Of a DNA stretch of 64,000 nt, positions 35,897 through 44,901 are shown piece by piece; the first letter of the stretch is position 1, and each line of letters starts with the position of its first letter. The position numbers were made by a program, and so were the translations under genes. The stretch lies in assembly GCF_029542085.1 (NCBI RefSeq), contig NZ_CP107036.1, positions 2,790,001 to 2,854,000 of the forward strand, read 5' to 3'. The stretch is from Sphingobacterium sp. ML3W. GTDB lineage: Bacteria; Bacteroidota; Bacteroidia; Sphingobacteriales; Sphingobacteriaceae. The notes under the pieces were generated by a model. That model searched no databases. It was not told where the DNA came from and was given only the letters and a program-made list of their open reading frames with translations.

Positions 35897-36099
35897 GAAT
35901 TGACAGTATCGCAAATATAATAATTGTTGTCATTGAAGGTACAATAATTTTGGAAGTAACAAAAAACTACTAGTCTATAGTATTTAAAGAGAGGAAATAA
36001 ATGCATTCTTCAGGGCAAGTGCTTTCGAACTTGAATTGTGAACATACAATTAGGTAAAGGGGCCTTATACACATACCATCAGGCATCCCAAGTTTATCA

Positions 36100-36348
36100 A
36101 GCACACATACCGATGTATTGTATGCAATTGCGATCTATTTTCCTGCAGATTTTTTACTCCAGCTGACCGACGAACATCAGACCATCCAAGCGATGCAGCA
36201 TTTTATCCGTAAAGCCCAACGTGGCCTCCGTTTTTATGGTGAAACTAAAGATAAGGCGCATACGCTGATGAAAAACGTCAGTGAGAAAGAAGGATTTTCA
36301 AAGATTATTGAATTTCTTAAACTTATCCAATTGCTACAGGAACAATAG
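36100..36348 (+). pseudogene. Fragment of an AraC-family regulator sensing domain
   Basis: Open frame of about 76-82 codons ending at 36348; the only possible start in it is a TTG at 36118. The text LYAIAIYFPADFLLQLTDEH, then TIQAMQHFIRKAQRGLRFYG and FSKIIEFLKLIQLLQEQ, follows the C-terminal half of the cupin region of Bacteroidota AraC regulators. There the 'F..DFL', 'RA.RGL.F.G' and 'LL.ILQLL' blocks occur in this order. No DNA-binding domain follows and no cupin start precedes it. I therefore read it as a relic, though a small expressed protein cannot be excluded. Confidence 0.5.
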
Positions 36349-36385
36349 CCTATCATTTTGAAAATTACCCTCTCAAAATGATAGG
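36349..36385 (+). promoter_or_regulatory. Inverted repeat, putative enhancer site (copy 1)
   Basis: CCTATCATTTTGA and TCAAAATGATAGG are perfect 13-base arms separated by 11 bases. The same half-site CCTATCATTTTGA forms the core of the inverted repeat at 38311-38358. The centre is about 109 bases upstream of the -12 box of the sigma-54-like element at 36464-36478. It could also end transcripts from the left, but there is no T-tract. Confidence 0.55.
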
Positions 36386-36463
36386 CATCTATTCAATCAA
36401 TGACGGCATCAAGTAAAACACAACAAACTAAACAACAACATATTACAAATAAAAACCTATTAC

Positions 36464-36478
36464 TGGAGTAAATTTTGA
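36464..36478 (+). promoter_or_regulatory. Sigma-54-like promoter before small gene 1 and the response regulator
   Basis: TGGAGTAAATTTTGA has TGG at the -24 position and TTGA at the -12 position with the required eight-base spacing. It aligns with TGGAATACATTTTGG at 38430-38444. The final -12 base differs from consensus TTGC. Confidence 0.45.
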
Positions 36479-36506
36479 TTTAAAATAAAACTAATATAAA
36501 TCAGAA

Positions 36507-36710
36507 ATGAACAGATTGAATGTAAAATGGAAACAGGAAGTGGAACCGCCATCATTTCCAAAGTGGCTTAAATCCTATCACCTCCTGCTATGCGCCGTTA
36601 TCGTAGTAGTCGCTTTTGGCGCAGTTTTAAAACATTTTGGTGCAAAAAGAATGGATAACAATAACCATTACAGTTCAAACAAGCTCAATATAACAAGATA
36701 CCCTGATTAG
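36507..36710 (+). CDS. Small membrane protein of duplicated cassette, copy 1
   Basis: 67 residues: a cytoplasmic-looking start NVKWKQEVEPPSFPKWLKSY, a single membrane helix HLLLCAVIVVVAFGAVLKHF, and a polar tail. Over its first 45 residues it is plainly paralogous to the 47-residue protein at 38470: V-K-W-x-Q-E-x-E-P-x-S-F-P-K-W-L-K-S-Y-H-L-L, then the helix and KHF. No named family is recognised. Its position ahead of the kdp-linked regulator, with the same upstream signals as its twin, suggests a role in potassium homeostasis, for example tuning the sensor or pump. Confidence 0.65.
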   Translation: MNRLNVKWKQEVEPPSFPKWLKSYHLLLCAVIVVVAFGAVLKHFGAKRMDNNNHYSSNKLNITRYPD

Positions 36711-36867
36711 GTGATTTTATAATATTCTCAGCGATCAAGCAAGCTATTGAATCTCAAAATTCACAAATACACAGACTAACTTAAAGCTAAGCGACAACAT
36801 GTTCAAGCGATCAACAAATTGGACATGTTGGGACTGCTATGCTTTTATTTACAGGAAATTATATCAC

Positions 36868-38202
36868 GTGAAAGTACTTATCATCGACGACGAAGACAAG
36901 TTGAGGAACTTGTTATCAAAAATTATTAGCTTCGAAGGCTTTGAGGTCTTTCAGGCCTCCAGTATTAAATCGGGCTTAAAGCAATTGGAATTGGAAGAGA
37001 TAGATGTCATCGTATGTGACGTCAAACTCCCCGATGGGAATGGCGTAGAGACAGCCAAGATTATAAAAAGTAAGCATCCCGCTGTTGAAATTATTCTTTT
37101 GACTGCTTTTGGGAATATTCCTGACAGTGTCGATGCCATCAAAAACGGAGCCTTTGACTATATCACCAAAGGGAACGACAACGACAGGATAATTCCGCTG
37201 TTGTACAAAGCCGGTGAAAAGGCCGTGCTCAATAAAAAAGTTCAAAAACTCGAAAAGCAGCTCGGTGAAAAACATTCTTTTGATAAGATCATCGGACAGT
37301 CTAAATCCATCATTAAGGCAATTGATCTCGCCAAAAGAGTCGCTACTTCCGAGACCACTGTATTACTGACCGGAGAAACCGGAACCGGAAAAGAGGTTTT
37401 TGCTCAGGCAATACATCTGGCCAGCTTACGTGCAAATCACAATTTTGTGGCAATCAATTGCTCAGCATTCAGCAAAGAGCTTCTTGAAAACGAGCTTTTC
37501 GGACATAAAGCCGGCGCTTTTACAGGTGCGACCAAAGATCAGAAAGGGCTCTTTGAAGAAGCGCACAAAGGAACAATCTTCTTGGATGAGATCGGTGAAA
37601 TGGAAATAGAGCTACAGGCCAAAATATTACGTGTACTGGAAACAGGTGAATTCCTGCGTGTAGGGGATAACAAACCCACCAAAGTAGATGCCCGCATCAT
37701 TGCGGCCACAAATCGCAATTTAGAAAATGAAATTGAACTCGGTAATTTTAGGAATGACCTCTTTTATCGCCTGTCGGTCTTTGCAATACCACTTCCCTCC
37801 TTGCGCGAAAGACCCAAAGACATTCGATTATTGGCAGAACACTTTGTCAGTTGGTTTTCTATAAAGTCTAATCGACGCACATTAAAATTAACAGACGAAT
37901 ATCTCAACGCATTAGAGAGAAACGCATGGAAAGGCAATATCCGTGAACTGAAAAACGTGATCGAACGAAGCGTGATATTAGCAGACGATGAGATCCTCAC
38001 CTTAGATACCCTGCCAATAGACCTGCAACAAGACAACAAAGACACAGCGATGATGTCAACATTTTCGATGGCCAATGTAGAAAAAACACATATCCTGAAA
38101 ATACTGAACTACACCCACGGCAACAAAACAGAAACGGCGAGACTCCTAGAAATAGGCTTAGCGACACTCTACCGAAAGATAGATCACTATAAGATATCTT
38201 AA
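36868..38202 (+). CDS. Sigma-54-dependent response regulator (NtrC family), kdp-linked
   Basis: 444 residues from a GTG at 36868 (VKVLIIDDEDKL), preferred because receiver domains start this way; the frame is open upstream to 36799. Receiver about 1-120 with phospho-acceptor Asp51 (VIVCDVKLPDG). AAA+ domain about 140-370 with Walker A GETGTGKE (169-176), the sigma-54 contact loop GAFTGA (216-221), and Walker B GTIFLDEIGEM. C-terminal Fis-type helix-turn-helix HGNKTETARLLEIGLATLYR. All parts needed for phosphorylation-dependent activation of RNA polymerase with sigma-54 are intact. It sits between the two copies of the inverted-repeat/promoter cassette and next to kdp, where most bacteria have an OmpR-type KdpE. 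Confidence 0.9.
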   Translation: MKVLIIDDEDKLRNLLSKIISFEGFEVFQASSIKSGLKQLELEEIDVIVCDVKLPDGNGVETAKIIKSKHPAVEIILLTAFGNIPDSVDAIKNGAFDYITKGNDNDRIIPLLYKAGEKAVLNKKVQKLEKQLGEKHSFDKIIGQSKSIIKAIDLAKRVATSETTVLLTGETGTGKEVFAQAIHLASLRANHNFVAINCSAFSKELLENELFGHKAGAFTGATKDQKGLFEEAHKGTIFLDEIGEMEIELQAKILRVLETGEFLRVGDNKPTKVDARIIAATNRNLENEIELGNFRNDLFYRLSVFAIPLPSLRERPKDIRLLAEHFVSWFSIKSNRRTLKLTDEYLNALERNAWKGNIRELKNVIERSVILADDEILTLDTLPIDLQQDNKDTAMMSTFSMANVEKTHILKILNYTHGNKTETARLLEIGLATLYRKIDHYKIS

Positions 38203-38310
38203 GAAATGGGTAAATTTATGCCCCGCGAAGTCTAAACCGATAACATACACCACTACTGCCTGCGGCAGTAATTTGACAGCTCTACACATCCGCTTTTTAT
38301 GTAAAAAAAC

Positions 38311-38358
38311 AATAACCTATCATTTTGATAATCCACCTTATCAAAATGATAGGTTATT
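38311..38358 (+). promoter_or_regulatory. Inverted repeat, putative enhancer site (copy 2)
   Basis: Perfect 21-base arms (38311-38331 and 38338-38358) with a six-base spacer, centred on CCTATCATTTTGATAA and its complement. The same 13-base half-site occurs in copy 1. The centre lies about 108 bases upstream of the -12 box at 38441, matching the spacing in copy 1. It is followed by TATTTTTAA, so a second role as terminator of the regulator gene is possible. Confidence 0.6.
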
Positions 38359-38429
38359 TATTTTTAACGCATAAGGAAATAAATCTCAACAAACTAATAA
38401 ACAACTAATTACATCTAGCTAAAAACTAT

Positions 38430-38444
38430 TGGAATACATTTTGG
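38430..38444 (+). promoter_or_regulatory. Sigma-54-like promoter before the kdp leader genes
   Basis: TGGAATACATTTTGG places TGG and TTGG at -24/-12 spacing (GG-N10-GG), 25 bases before the ATG of the 47-residue protein. It aligns with the copy-1 element at 36464, sharing TGGA, TA and ATTTTG. Confidence 0.45.
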
Positions 38445-38469
38445 CATATCGGATATAAAATAAATAAAA

Positions 38470-38613
38470 ATGAGCAAGACAGATGTTAAATGGGAACAGG
38501 AACAAGAGCCACTATCGTTCCCTAAATGGTTAAAATCTTATCACTTATTGTTCTTTGCAACGCTTGTGGTATTGATTTTTGGAGCAATGATAAAACATTT
38601 TAGTACAGTCTAA
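38470..38613 (+). CDS. Small membrane protein of duplicated cassette, copy 2
   Basis: 47 residues (ATG at 38470, stop 38611-38613): MSKTDVKWEQEQEPLSFPKW, then LKSYHLLFFATLVVLIFGAM and IKHFSTV. It has a single membrane helix and the same N-terminal block as the protein at 36507, but lacks the polar tail. The identical order of inverted repeat, promoter-like box and gene in both places indicates a duplication of the whole cassette. It begins the leader of the kdp operon, with 11 bases to the next small gene. Confidence 0.65.
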   Translation: MSKTDVKWEQEQEPLSFPKWLKSYHLLFFATLVVLIFGAMIKHFSTV

Positions 38614-38624
38614 TCAATAACAAA

Positions 38625-38708
38625 ATGATAACACTAATATTAACGCTGGCGGGAGTAGCCTGCTTCGGTCTATTCATTAAGTCAATTGACTTTTTTGATA
38701 AAATCTAG
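38625..38708 (+). CDS. 27-residue membrane peptide in the kdp leader
   Basis: ATG at 38625, TAG at 38706-38708. The protein is MITLILTLAGVACFGLFIKS followed by IDFFDKI: one hydrophobic helix and a short amphipathic end. Its size and make-up resemble KdpF-like or single-helix ATPase accessory peptides, but a better KdpF lies at 39094. Tight packing between neighbours (11 bases before, 5 after) supports it as a real gene in the operon. No family name is claimed. Confidence 0.5.
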   Translation: MITLILTLAGVACFGLFIKSIDFFDKI

Positions 38709-38713
38709 TAAGA

Positions 38714-39097
38714 ATGAATAAAATAAATGAACAATCCGCAAGTCAATATCTTGCCGATCATTATGGGGAAATCAAAGAAGAAATCAAGGACCTGTCATCC
38801 CGAAGGAATTTCGCAGGGATATTTCAGGCCATTGTGAACCATATCAATTACTTGCTTTCTAATGGCCAGATCGAAAAAATCGGCATTCGATTAAAATATA
38901 TCGGATGGCTTTATAAAAGGGGGAACGAACAGGTCCGCAATATCATCGAAAATCTTTTTGTACGTTCTTTTCGGGGCATGAAAAGAAGATGCACATCCGA
39001 AGAATGGATCTATATGTATCAACAGATTCCTAAAAATCTTAAACAAATTTATTTGTTGCAAAGCAACAGCTATATCACTCAAAAATCTTTTATATGA
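38714..39097 (+). CDS. Cytoplasmic protein of unknown function in the kdp operon
   Basis: 127 residues, all-helical in appearance and basic, without signal or membrane segments: SQYLADHYGEIKEEIKDLSS, GIFQAIVNHINYLLSNGQIE, then IGIRLKYIGWLYKRGNEQVR and a C-terminus with IYMYQQIPKNLKQIYLLQS. I do not recognise a named family with certainty; a DUF7674-like domain is a possibility from memory. Its stop overlaps the kdpF start (ATGA at 39094-39097), so translation of KdpF is probably coupled to it. That makes it a constitutive partner of the pump genes. Confidence 0.7.
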   Translation: MNKINEQSASQYLADHYGEIKEEIKDLSSRRNFAGIFQAIVNHINYLLSNGQIEKIGIRLKYIGWLYKRGNEQVRNIIENLFVRSFRGMKRRCTSEEWIYMYQQIPKNLKQIYLLQSNSYITQKSFI

Positions 39098-39171
39098 CAG
39101 CACTATTTGTGGTAGCTATTGGTGTATTTATTTACATCTGCTACGTACTGCTAAAACCAGAGAAATTTTAA
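39094..39171 (+). CDS. kdpF: KdpF, small subunit of the potassium-transporting ATPase
   Basis: 25 residues, MTALFVVAIGVFIYICYVLL followed by KPEKF. One membrane helix and the C-terminal YVLLKPEKF are characteristic of KdpF, which stabilises the KdpABC complex. ATG at 39094 overlaps the upstream stop. kdpA follows after 109 bases. Confidence 0.85.
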   Translation: MTALFVVAIGVFIYICYVLLKPEKF

Positions 39172-39280
39172 ATCACTATAACAGATGAAAGAGGACAAAA
39201 AGGTTAAAATCTTATGTAGATAAAAGGGCCACGGGCTTTCATCAGGTAGTTTGTAGAGAAATTAAATAATATTAACAGAA

Positions 39281-40969
39281 ATGAATACAGAAATTTTAGG
39301 AATAATCGTAATGTTTGTCATAACAGTATTGCTTGCAATACCATTAGGCAAGTACATTGCAAAAGTCTATGGAGGCGAAAAAACACTACTTGACCCCATA
39401 TTTAATCCCATAGAGCGGATCTTTTATAAAGTCAGCGGTATCAATCCACAGACGGAAATGAACTGGAAACAACAAATGGTTGCGATGGTCAGTATCAATA
39501 TGATCTGGTTTTTATTGGGGATGCTCATTTTAATGACACAGGGCAGTCTGCCATTGAACCCCGACAATAATCCGAGTATGTCGGCAGATCTCGCATTCAA
39601 TACCGTCATTTCATTTGTCGTTAACTGTAACCTCCAACACTATTCAGGTGAAACCGGAATCAGTTATTTGGGACAATATTGGCTGATGTTCCTACAATTT
39701 GTAAGCGCTGGTATCGGTATGGCGGCAGCTGTACTTGTATTCAGGGCTTTCCGGGATCGTACGGCAAGTACTTTGGGAAATTTTTACAACTATTTTGTAA
39801 AATCATGTACACGTATTTTATTGCCGCTTTCATTGGTTGTGGCTATCATCCTTGCCTTTGAAGGTACACCAATGACCTTTGAAGGAAAAGACACCATTAC
39901 AACGTTGCAAGGTGATACTGTCGCAGTATCAAGAGGCCCTGCTGCTGCCTTTATAGCCATTAAACATATTGGAACAAATGGTGGTGGATTTTATGGTGCA
40001 AACTCTGTCCACCCATTTGAAAATCCTTCCTATCTCTCCAATATGGTCGAGATGGTCGCGCAGATGATTATCCCCATAGCCATGATTTTTGCGCTGGGTA
40101 TCTTCATCAAGCGGCGGAAGCTCTCCTGGATGATATTTGGTGTCATGACGATCGGCTTCCTTTTGCTTGTTATTCCGAATATTATGATGGAGGCCAAAGG
40201 TAATCCCGCGATTGCAGCGATGGGAGTCGATAATTCTCTCGGAGCAATGGAAGGTAAAGAAGTCCGCTTTGGAGCGCCCGCATCCGGTTTTTGGAGTATC
40301 GTGACCACGGTAATTTCGACAGGTTCGATTAATGCCATGCACGATAGTACCATGCCCCTGTCTGGTATGAATGAATTACTTGCCATGATGATCAATGCCT
40401 TCTATGGCGGCTGTGGCGTAGGTATCCTGAACTTCTTTATTTTCATCATCCTCGCTGTGTTTATCAGTGGACTGATGGTTGGTCGGACACCCGAGTTTTT
40501 AGGTAAAAAAGTGGAGGCCAGAGAAATGAAAATCGCTATGATTATCGCACTGCTGCATCCTTTTCTAATTCTGGTAGGAACAGCTTTAGCAGCTGCACTA
40601 CCGCAATACACCGCAACAACGCTGAACAATCCCGGATTCCACGGCTTTAGTGAAATGCTTTACGAATACACGTCATCGGCGGCAAATAATGGTAGCGGAT
40701 TTGAAGGATTGGGAGACAACACTATATGGTGGAACGTCAGTACAGGTTTCGTACTCATTCTGTCCCGCTTCTTACCGATTATAGGCCCAGTTGCCATCGC
40801 TGGTTTATTGGCTGAAAAGAAATTTATTCCTGAGGGAGATGGAACACTGAAAACAGATACAGCAACTTTCGGACTTATGGTATTTGCTGTCATAGCCATT
40901 GTAGCTGCACTATCCTTTTTCCCAGCATTGGCATTAGGTCCTATTGCGGAGTACTTCTCACTTTATTAA
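39281..40969 (+). CDS. kdpA: KdpA, potassium-binding channel-like subunit
   Basis: 562 residues with about ten membrane helices. The four pore-loop regions of the superfamily of K+ transporters are present, including SFVVNCNLQHYSGE, AFIAIKHIGTNGGGFYGANS, and SINAMHDSTMPLSGMNELLA with NAFYGGCGVGILNF. It should select K+ and pass it to KdpB. Full length for the family. The intervening 39172-39280 carries no clear promoter, so it is read through from the leader genes. Confidence 0.96.
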   Translation: MNTEILGIIVMFVITVLLAIPLGKYIAKVYGGEKTLLDPIFNPIERIFYKVSGINPQTEMNWKQQMVAMVSINMIWFLLGMLILMTQGSLPLNPDNNPSMSADLAFNTVISFVVNCNLQHYSGETGISYLGQYWLMFLQFVSAGIGMAAAVLVFRAFRDRTASTLGNFYNYFVKSCTRILLPLSLVVAIILAFEGTPMTFEGKDTITTLQGDTVAVSRGPAAAFIAIKHIGTNGGGFYGANSVHPFENPSYLSNMVEMVAQMIIPIAMIFALGIFIKRRKLSWMIFGVMTIGFLLLVIPNIMMEAKGNPAIAAMGVDNSLGAMEGKEVRFGAPASGFWSIVTTVISTGSINAMHDSTMPLSGMNELLAMMINAFYGGCGVGILNFFIFIILAVFISGLMVGRTPEFLGKKVEAREMKIAMIIALLHPFLILVGTALAAALPQYTATTLNNPGFHGFSEMLYEYTSSAANNGSGFEGLGDNTIWWNVSTGFVLILSRFLPIIGPVAIAGLLAEKKFIPEGDGTLKTDTATFGLMVFAVIAIVAALSFFPALALGPIAEYFSLY

Positions 40970-40991
40970 ACATTGATTAAAGAAATTAGAA

Positions 40992-43001
40992 ATGAACAAA
41001 AATACATCACTGTTTCAAAAAGACATGGTACAGGAAGCACTGAAACAGTCTTTTGTGAAACTAAACCCGAAAACAATGTTCCGCAATCCGGTTATGTTTA
41101 CTGTATGGATCGGAACTGTGGTCATGCTGATCGTCAGTTTATGGACCTTGGCAGGAGCAAAAGGACAGGGAAGTTTTGGTTACAACTTTGCCGTATTTGT
41201 CATATTATTACTCACACTGTTGTTTGCCAACTTTGCTGAGGCCATTGCCGAAGCAAGGGGAAAAGCGCAGGCAGATAGCCTGCGCAAAACAAGAGAAGAA
41301 ACTCCAGCCAAACTTAAAAATGGCCAGACCATCTCTTCTGCCCAGTTAAAAAAAGGCGATATTTTCGTCTGTGAAGCCGGCGATATTATCCCCTCAGACG
41401 GTGAAATCGTAGAAGGACTTGCGACAATTGATGAAAGTGCCATCACCGGTGAATCTGCCCCCGTCATTCGGGAGGCTGGTGGAGACAAAAGCTCTGTAAC
41501 CGGTGGAACCAAAGTGCTTTCCGACAAAATAGTCGTGCAGGTAACCACACAACCGGGTGAAAGCTTCCTCGATAAAATGATCGCCTTGGTAGAAGGTGCC
41601 TCAAGACAAAAAACACCAAATGAAATTGCCCTGACCATCTTACTGGCAGGCTTTACATTGGTATTTATTATCGTCTGTGTGACATTAAAACCATTTGCGG
41701 ATCATGCCAATGTTGGTATCACCATTGCATCCTTTATCTCCCTATTTGTCTGTCTCATCCCAACGACGATTGGAGGATTGCTTTCAGCAATCGGTATCGC
41801 CGGAATGGACAGAGCCCTACGCGCAAATGTCATTACCAAAAGTGGTAAGGCCGTCGAAACAGCAGGTGATATTGATGTATTGTTGTTGGACAAAACAGGA
41901 ACAATAACCATTGGTAACCGCAAGGCTACTCACTTTCACCCCGCACATGGTATTGATGAGAAGAAACTAATAAAAGCAGCTGTATTGAGCTCTATGGCTG
42001 ATGAAACGCCTGAAGGTAAATCTATTATAGAACTTGCTGGTATTAATCCGCTGAGCTATGAAGTGAAGAACCCCGCATTCATCAAGTTTACAGCTGAGAC
42101 ACGAAGTTCAGGTATAGACTATGAAAACATACGTATCCGAAAAGGTGCAACTGATGCGATTAAAAATCTTGTTACAGGAGCTGGCAATAGATTCCCAGAA
42201 GAAGTCGAAGAAAGTGTTAAGGCGATTTCCCAAAATGGAGGAACACCCCTAGTAGTTTCTGAAAATGACATCGCCCTAGGCGTAATCGAGCTACAGGATA
42301 TTATCAAACCCGGTATCCACGAAAGGTTTGAACGTCTTCGCAAAATGGGGATCAAAACAGTGATGGTAACAGGTGACAATCCCTTGACAGCAAAGTTTAT
42401 TGCCGATAAAGCCGGTGTGGATGATTTTATCGCCGAAGCCAAACCAGAGGACAAAATGAACTACATCAAAAAAGAGCAATCCGAAGGCCGCTTAGTGGCT
42501 ATGATGGGTGACGGAACAAATGATGCTCCAGCTTTGGCCCAGGCCGATGTGGGCGTTGCCATGAATTCGGGTACGCAGGCAGCAAAAGAAGCTGGAAATA
42601 TGGTTGATCTAGACAATGACCCGACAAAACTGATCGAAGTGGTTGAGATTGGGAAACAATTATTGATGACCAGAGGGACATTAACGACCTTTAGTATTGC
42701 CAATGATGTTGCTAAATATTTTGCGATTATTCCGGCCCTATTTATCACCGCTATTCCAGCGCTACAGGGACTCAATATCATGAAATTGCACAGCCCAGAG
42801 AGCGCTATTCTATCTGCCGTTATTTTCAATGCCATTATTATTCCAATGCTGATTCCATTGGCACTTAAAGGTGTTGCCTATAAACCAATTGGAGCAAGTG
42901 CCTTATTGCGCCGAAACCTACTCATATTTGGATTAGGTGGGATTGCAGTTCCTTTTCTAGGTATTAAGGTGATTGATATGTTCGTCGCCATTTTCTTTTA
43001 A
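40992..43001 (+). CDS. kdpB: KdpB, P-type ATPase catalytic subunit
   Basis: 669 residues. Actuator-domain TGES at 152-155, phosphorylation site LLLDKTGT with Asp300, and hinge motif [20 protein letters not shown]. Seven membrane helices including [20 protein letters not shown]. It hydrolyses ATP to drive high-affinity K+ uptake through KdpA in the inner membrane. The start is 22 bases after kdpA; kdpC follows after 79 bases. Confidence 0.97.
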   Translation: MNKNTSLFQKDMVQEALKQSFVKLNPKTMFRNPVMFTVWIGTVVMLIVSLWTLAGAKGQGSFGYNFAVFVILLLTLLFANFAEAIAEARGKAQADSLRKTREETPAKLKNGQTISSAQLKKGDIFVCEAGDIIPSDGEIVEGLATIDESAITGESAPVIREAGGDKSSVTGGTKVLSDKIVVQVTTQPGESFLDKMIALVEGASRQKTPNEIALTILLAGFTLVFIIVCVTLKPFADHANVGITIASFISLFVCLIPTTIGGLLSAIGIAGMDRALRANVITKSGKAVETAGDIDVLLLDKTGTITIGNRKATHFHPAHGIDEKKLIKAAVLSSMADETPEGKSIIELAGINPLSYEVKNPAFIKFTAETRSSGIDYENIRIRKGATDAIKNLVTGAGNRFPEEVEESVKAISQNGGTPLVVSENDIALGVIELQDIIKPGIHERFERLRKMGIKTVMVTGDNPLTAKFIADKAGVDDFIAEAKPEDKMNYIKKEQSEGRLVAMMGDGTNDAPALAQADVGVAMNSGTQAAKEAGNMVDLDNDPTKLIEVVEIGKQLLMTRGTLTTFSIANDVAKYFAIIPALFITAIPALQGLNIMKLHSPESAILSAVIFNAIIIPMLIPLALKGVAYKPIGASALLRRNLLIFGLGGIAVPFLGIKVIDMFVAIFF

Positions 43002-43080
43002 TCCGTAAAATAAATCAAGAGGGATGAAATCTCACAGAACATGTTTCTTTCTGATTTTACCCTCATAAAATATAACTGAA

Positions 43081-43647
43081 ATGAAAAAACACATTTTACC
43101 CGCAATAAAGCTGACCATCATTATGATTCTGTTCTTTACAGTGATCTATCCATTAGCTGTCTGGGGAATGGCCCAGTTTTCCTCCAACGCGGGAAAGGGA
43201 AAAATCATTGAGCATAATGGTAAAAAGTACTATTCAAATATTGGTCAGGCCTTCACAGCCGACAAGTACTTTTGGTCGAGACCGTCTGCCGTAAATTATA
43301 ATGCTGCCGGTTCGGGAGCGAGTAACAAAGGACCTTCAAATGAAGAATACCTCAGTCAGGTACAGGCACGTATCGATACTTTTTTGGTACACAACCCCGG
43401 CATCAAGAAATCCGAAATACCCGTCGATCTGATTACGGCAAGCGGAAGTGGATTAGATCCGAACTTCTCAATTCAAGCAGCCAAAGTTCAGGTCAAACGT
43501 ATCGCAACGATACGAGGTATTGAAGAACAGAAAATAAATCAATTGATCGAGGACAATGCCGAAAAACCTTTGTGGGGAATTTTCGGTCCTCAAAAAATCA
43601 ATGTTTTAAAACTAAACATCGCCTTGGATAAGGTGGCGAGCAGATAA
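43081..43647 (+). CDS. kdpC: KdpC, accessory subunit of the potassium ATPase
   Basis: 188 residues: one N-terminal membrane helix (LTIIMILFFTVIYPLAVWGM), then a soluble domain. Family landmarks are IGQAFTADKYFWSRPSAVNY, NAAGSGASNKGPSNEEYL and DLITASGSGLDPNFSIQAAK. It holds the complex together and raises ATP affinity. Length and motifs are normal. It is followed by two hairpins before the kdpD-like gene. Confidence 0.96.
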   Translation: MKKHILPAIKLTIIMILFFTVIYPLAVWGMAQFSSNAGKGKIIEHNGKKYYSNIGQAFTADKYFWSRPSAVNYNAAGSGASNKGPSNEEYLSQVQARIDTFLVHNPGIKKSEIPVDLITASGSGLDPNFSIQAAKVQVKRIATIRGIEEQKINQLIEDNAEKPLWGIFGPQKINVLKLNIALDKVASR

Positions 43648-43718
43648 AAAACTCCAACCATGAAACTATCAGGCTTTGTTTAGCCGCTATTTCGGCTAAG
43701 CAGGGCGGATAGATTAAT

Positions 43719-43750
43719 AATTCCCCTTGGCAATTTGTTTAAGGGGAATT
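43719..43750 (+). terminator. Hairpin between kdpC and the KdpD-like gene
   Basis: AATTCCCCTT pairs with AAGGGGAATT over a 12-base loop, and a smaller dyad TTAGCCG/CGGCTAA lies at about 43679-43698. Only a weak T-run (TTTGT) follows, so partial read-through into the sensor genes is plausible. Confidence 0.45.
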
Positions 43751-43778
43751 TGTAAGTTTATAAAAGTTATCACATGTT

Positions 43779-44900
43779 ATGGATGAAAGAAAAAGTGCAG
43801 AACATTTTTTAAATCTGATTCAGAAATCCCGAAGAGGTAAATTCAAACTCTATATCGGGATGAGTGCCGGAGTTGGTAAGACCTTCCGTATGCTTCAGGA
43901 AGCACATGCACTTTTACAGAGTGGTATCGATGTCAGGATCGGCTATATCGAAACCCATCAGCGCATCGAAACCCATGCGTTGCTGGCTGGTCTACCCATT
44001 ATCCCAAGGAGAACCTTATTTTACAAAGGCAAGGAGCTTGAAGAAATGGATGTACAGGCCATTGTTAATCTTAGGCCCGAAGTGGTTATCGTTGATGAAC
44101 TGGCACATACAAATATAGAAGGCAGCAAAAACGAAAAAAGATGGCAGGATGTGATGGATATCCTTGATGCCGGTATCAATGTCATCAGCGCTGTAAACAT
44201 CCAACATATCGAGAGTCTCAACGATGAAGTCAGAGATATCACAGGTATTGATGTGCAGGAACGGATTCCGGACAGTGTAGTTGCCCAGGCCGATGAAGTT
44301 GTCAATATAGACTTAACGGCAGAGGAGCTGATTAATAGGCTGAAAGAAGGTAAGATTTATGAAAGTTCAAAAATAACCGCAGCCCTCAACAATTTCTTTA
44401 AAAGTGAACATATTCTGCAGCTGCGCGAACTAGCATTAAAGGAGGTCGCCTCACAGGTGCAAAGGAAGGTCGAAATGGAGGTTGTCCTCAATCGAAATGT
44501 TAAAAAAGAACGTTTTCTGGCCTGTATCAGTTCAAACGAACATACGGCCAAAAATGTCATCAGGAAAACTGCCCGTCTAGCCAATTACTATAATAGCAAA
44601 TGGTTTGTCATGTATGTACAGGTTCCCAAAGAGAGCGTGGACCGGATCGCCTTGGATAAACAGCGACACCTTATCAATAATTTTAAATTGGCCACCGAAC
44701 TGGGTGCTGAGATTATTAAGGTAAAGGCCAAGAACGCTACCAAAGCCATTATTAAAGAATGTGAAGAACGTATGATCACAACGGTCTGTATCGGTAAACC
44801 ACATATCAATCTGATTAAGATCATCCTCGCAACCGATACATTCAATGCTTTATTGAATAAATTGTCCCAGGAAAATATTGATCTCGTAATATTGTCATAA
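43779..44900 (+). CDS. kdpD: KdpD N-terminal sensor protein lacking a kinase domain
   Basis: 373 residues; only the cytoplasmic N-terminal part of classical KdpD is present. KdpD domain about 15-225 with Walker A GMSAGVGKT (27-35), Walker B VVIVDELAHTN (102-112) and SAVNIQHIESLNDEV. A universal-stress-protein-like domain follows (about 245-372), including FLACISSNEHTAKNVIRKTA and TTVCIGKPH. There are no membrane helices and no histidine kinase. Its stop is one base before the next gene, a full membrane kinase, so the two together probably replace the single KdpD of other bacteria. Confidence 0.9.
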   Translation: MDERKSAEHFLNLIQKSRRGKFKLYIGMSAGVGKTFRMLQEAHALLQSGIDVRIGYIETHQRIETHALLAGLPIIPRRTLFYKGKELEEMDVQAIVNLRPEVVIVDELAHTNIEGSKNEKRWQDVMDILDAGINVISAVNIQHIESLNDEVRDITGIDVQERIPDSVVAQADEVVNIDLTAEELINRLKEGKIYESSKITAALNNFFKSEHILQLRELALKEVASQVQRKVEMEVVLNRNVKKERFLACISSNEHTAKNVIRKTARLANYYNSKWFVMYVQVPKESVDRIALDKQRHLINNFKLATELGAEIIKVKAKNATKAIIKECEERMITTVCIGKPHINLIKIILATDTFNALLNKLSQENIDLVILS

Positions 44901-44901
44901 A

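Noticed and set aside
39929..40395. Minus-strand frames of 121-137 codons in kdpA
   Set aside because: Antisense to an intact kdpA.
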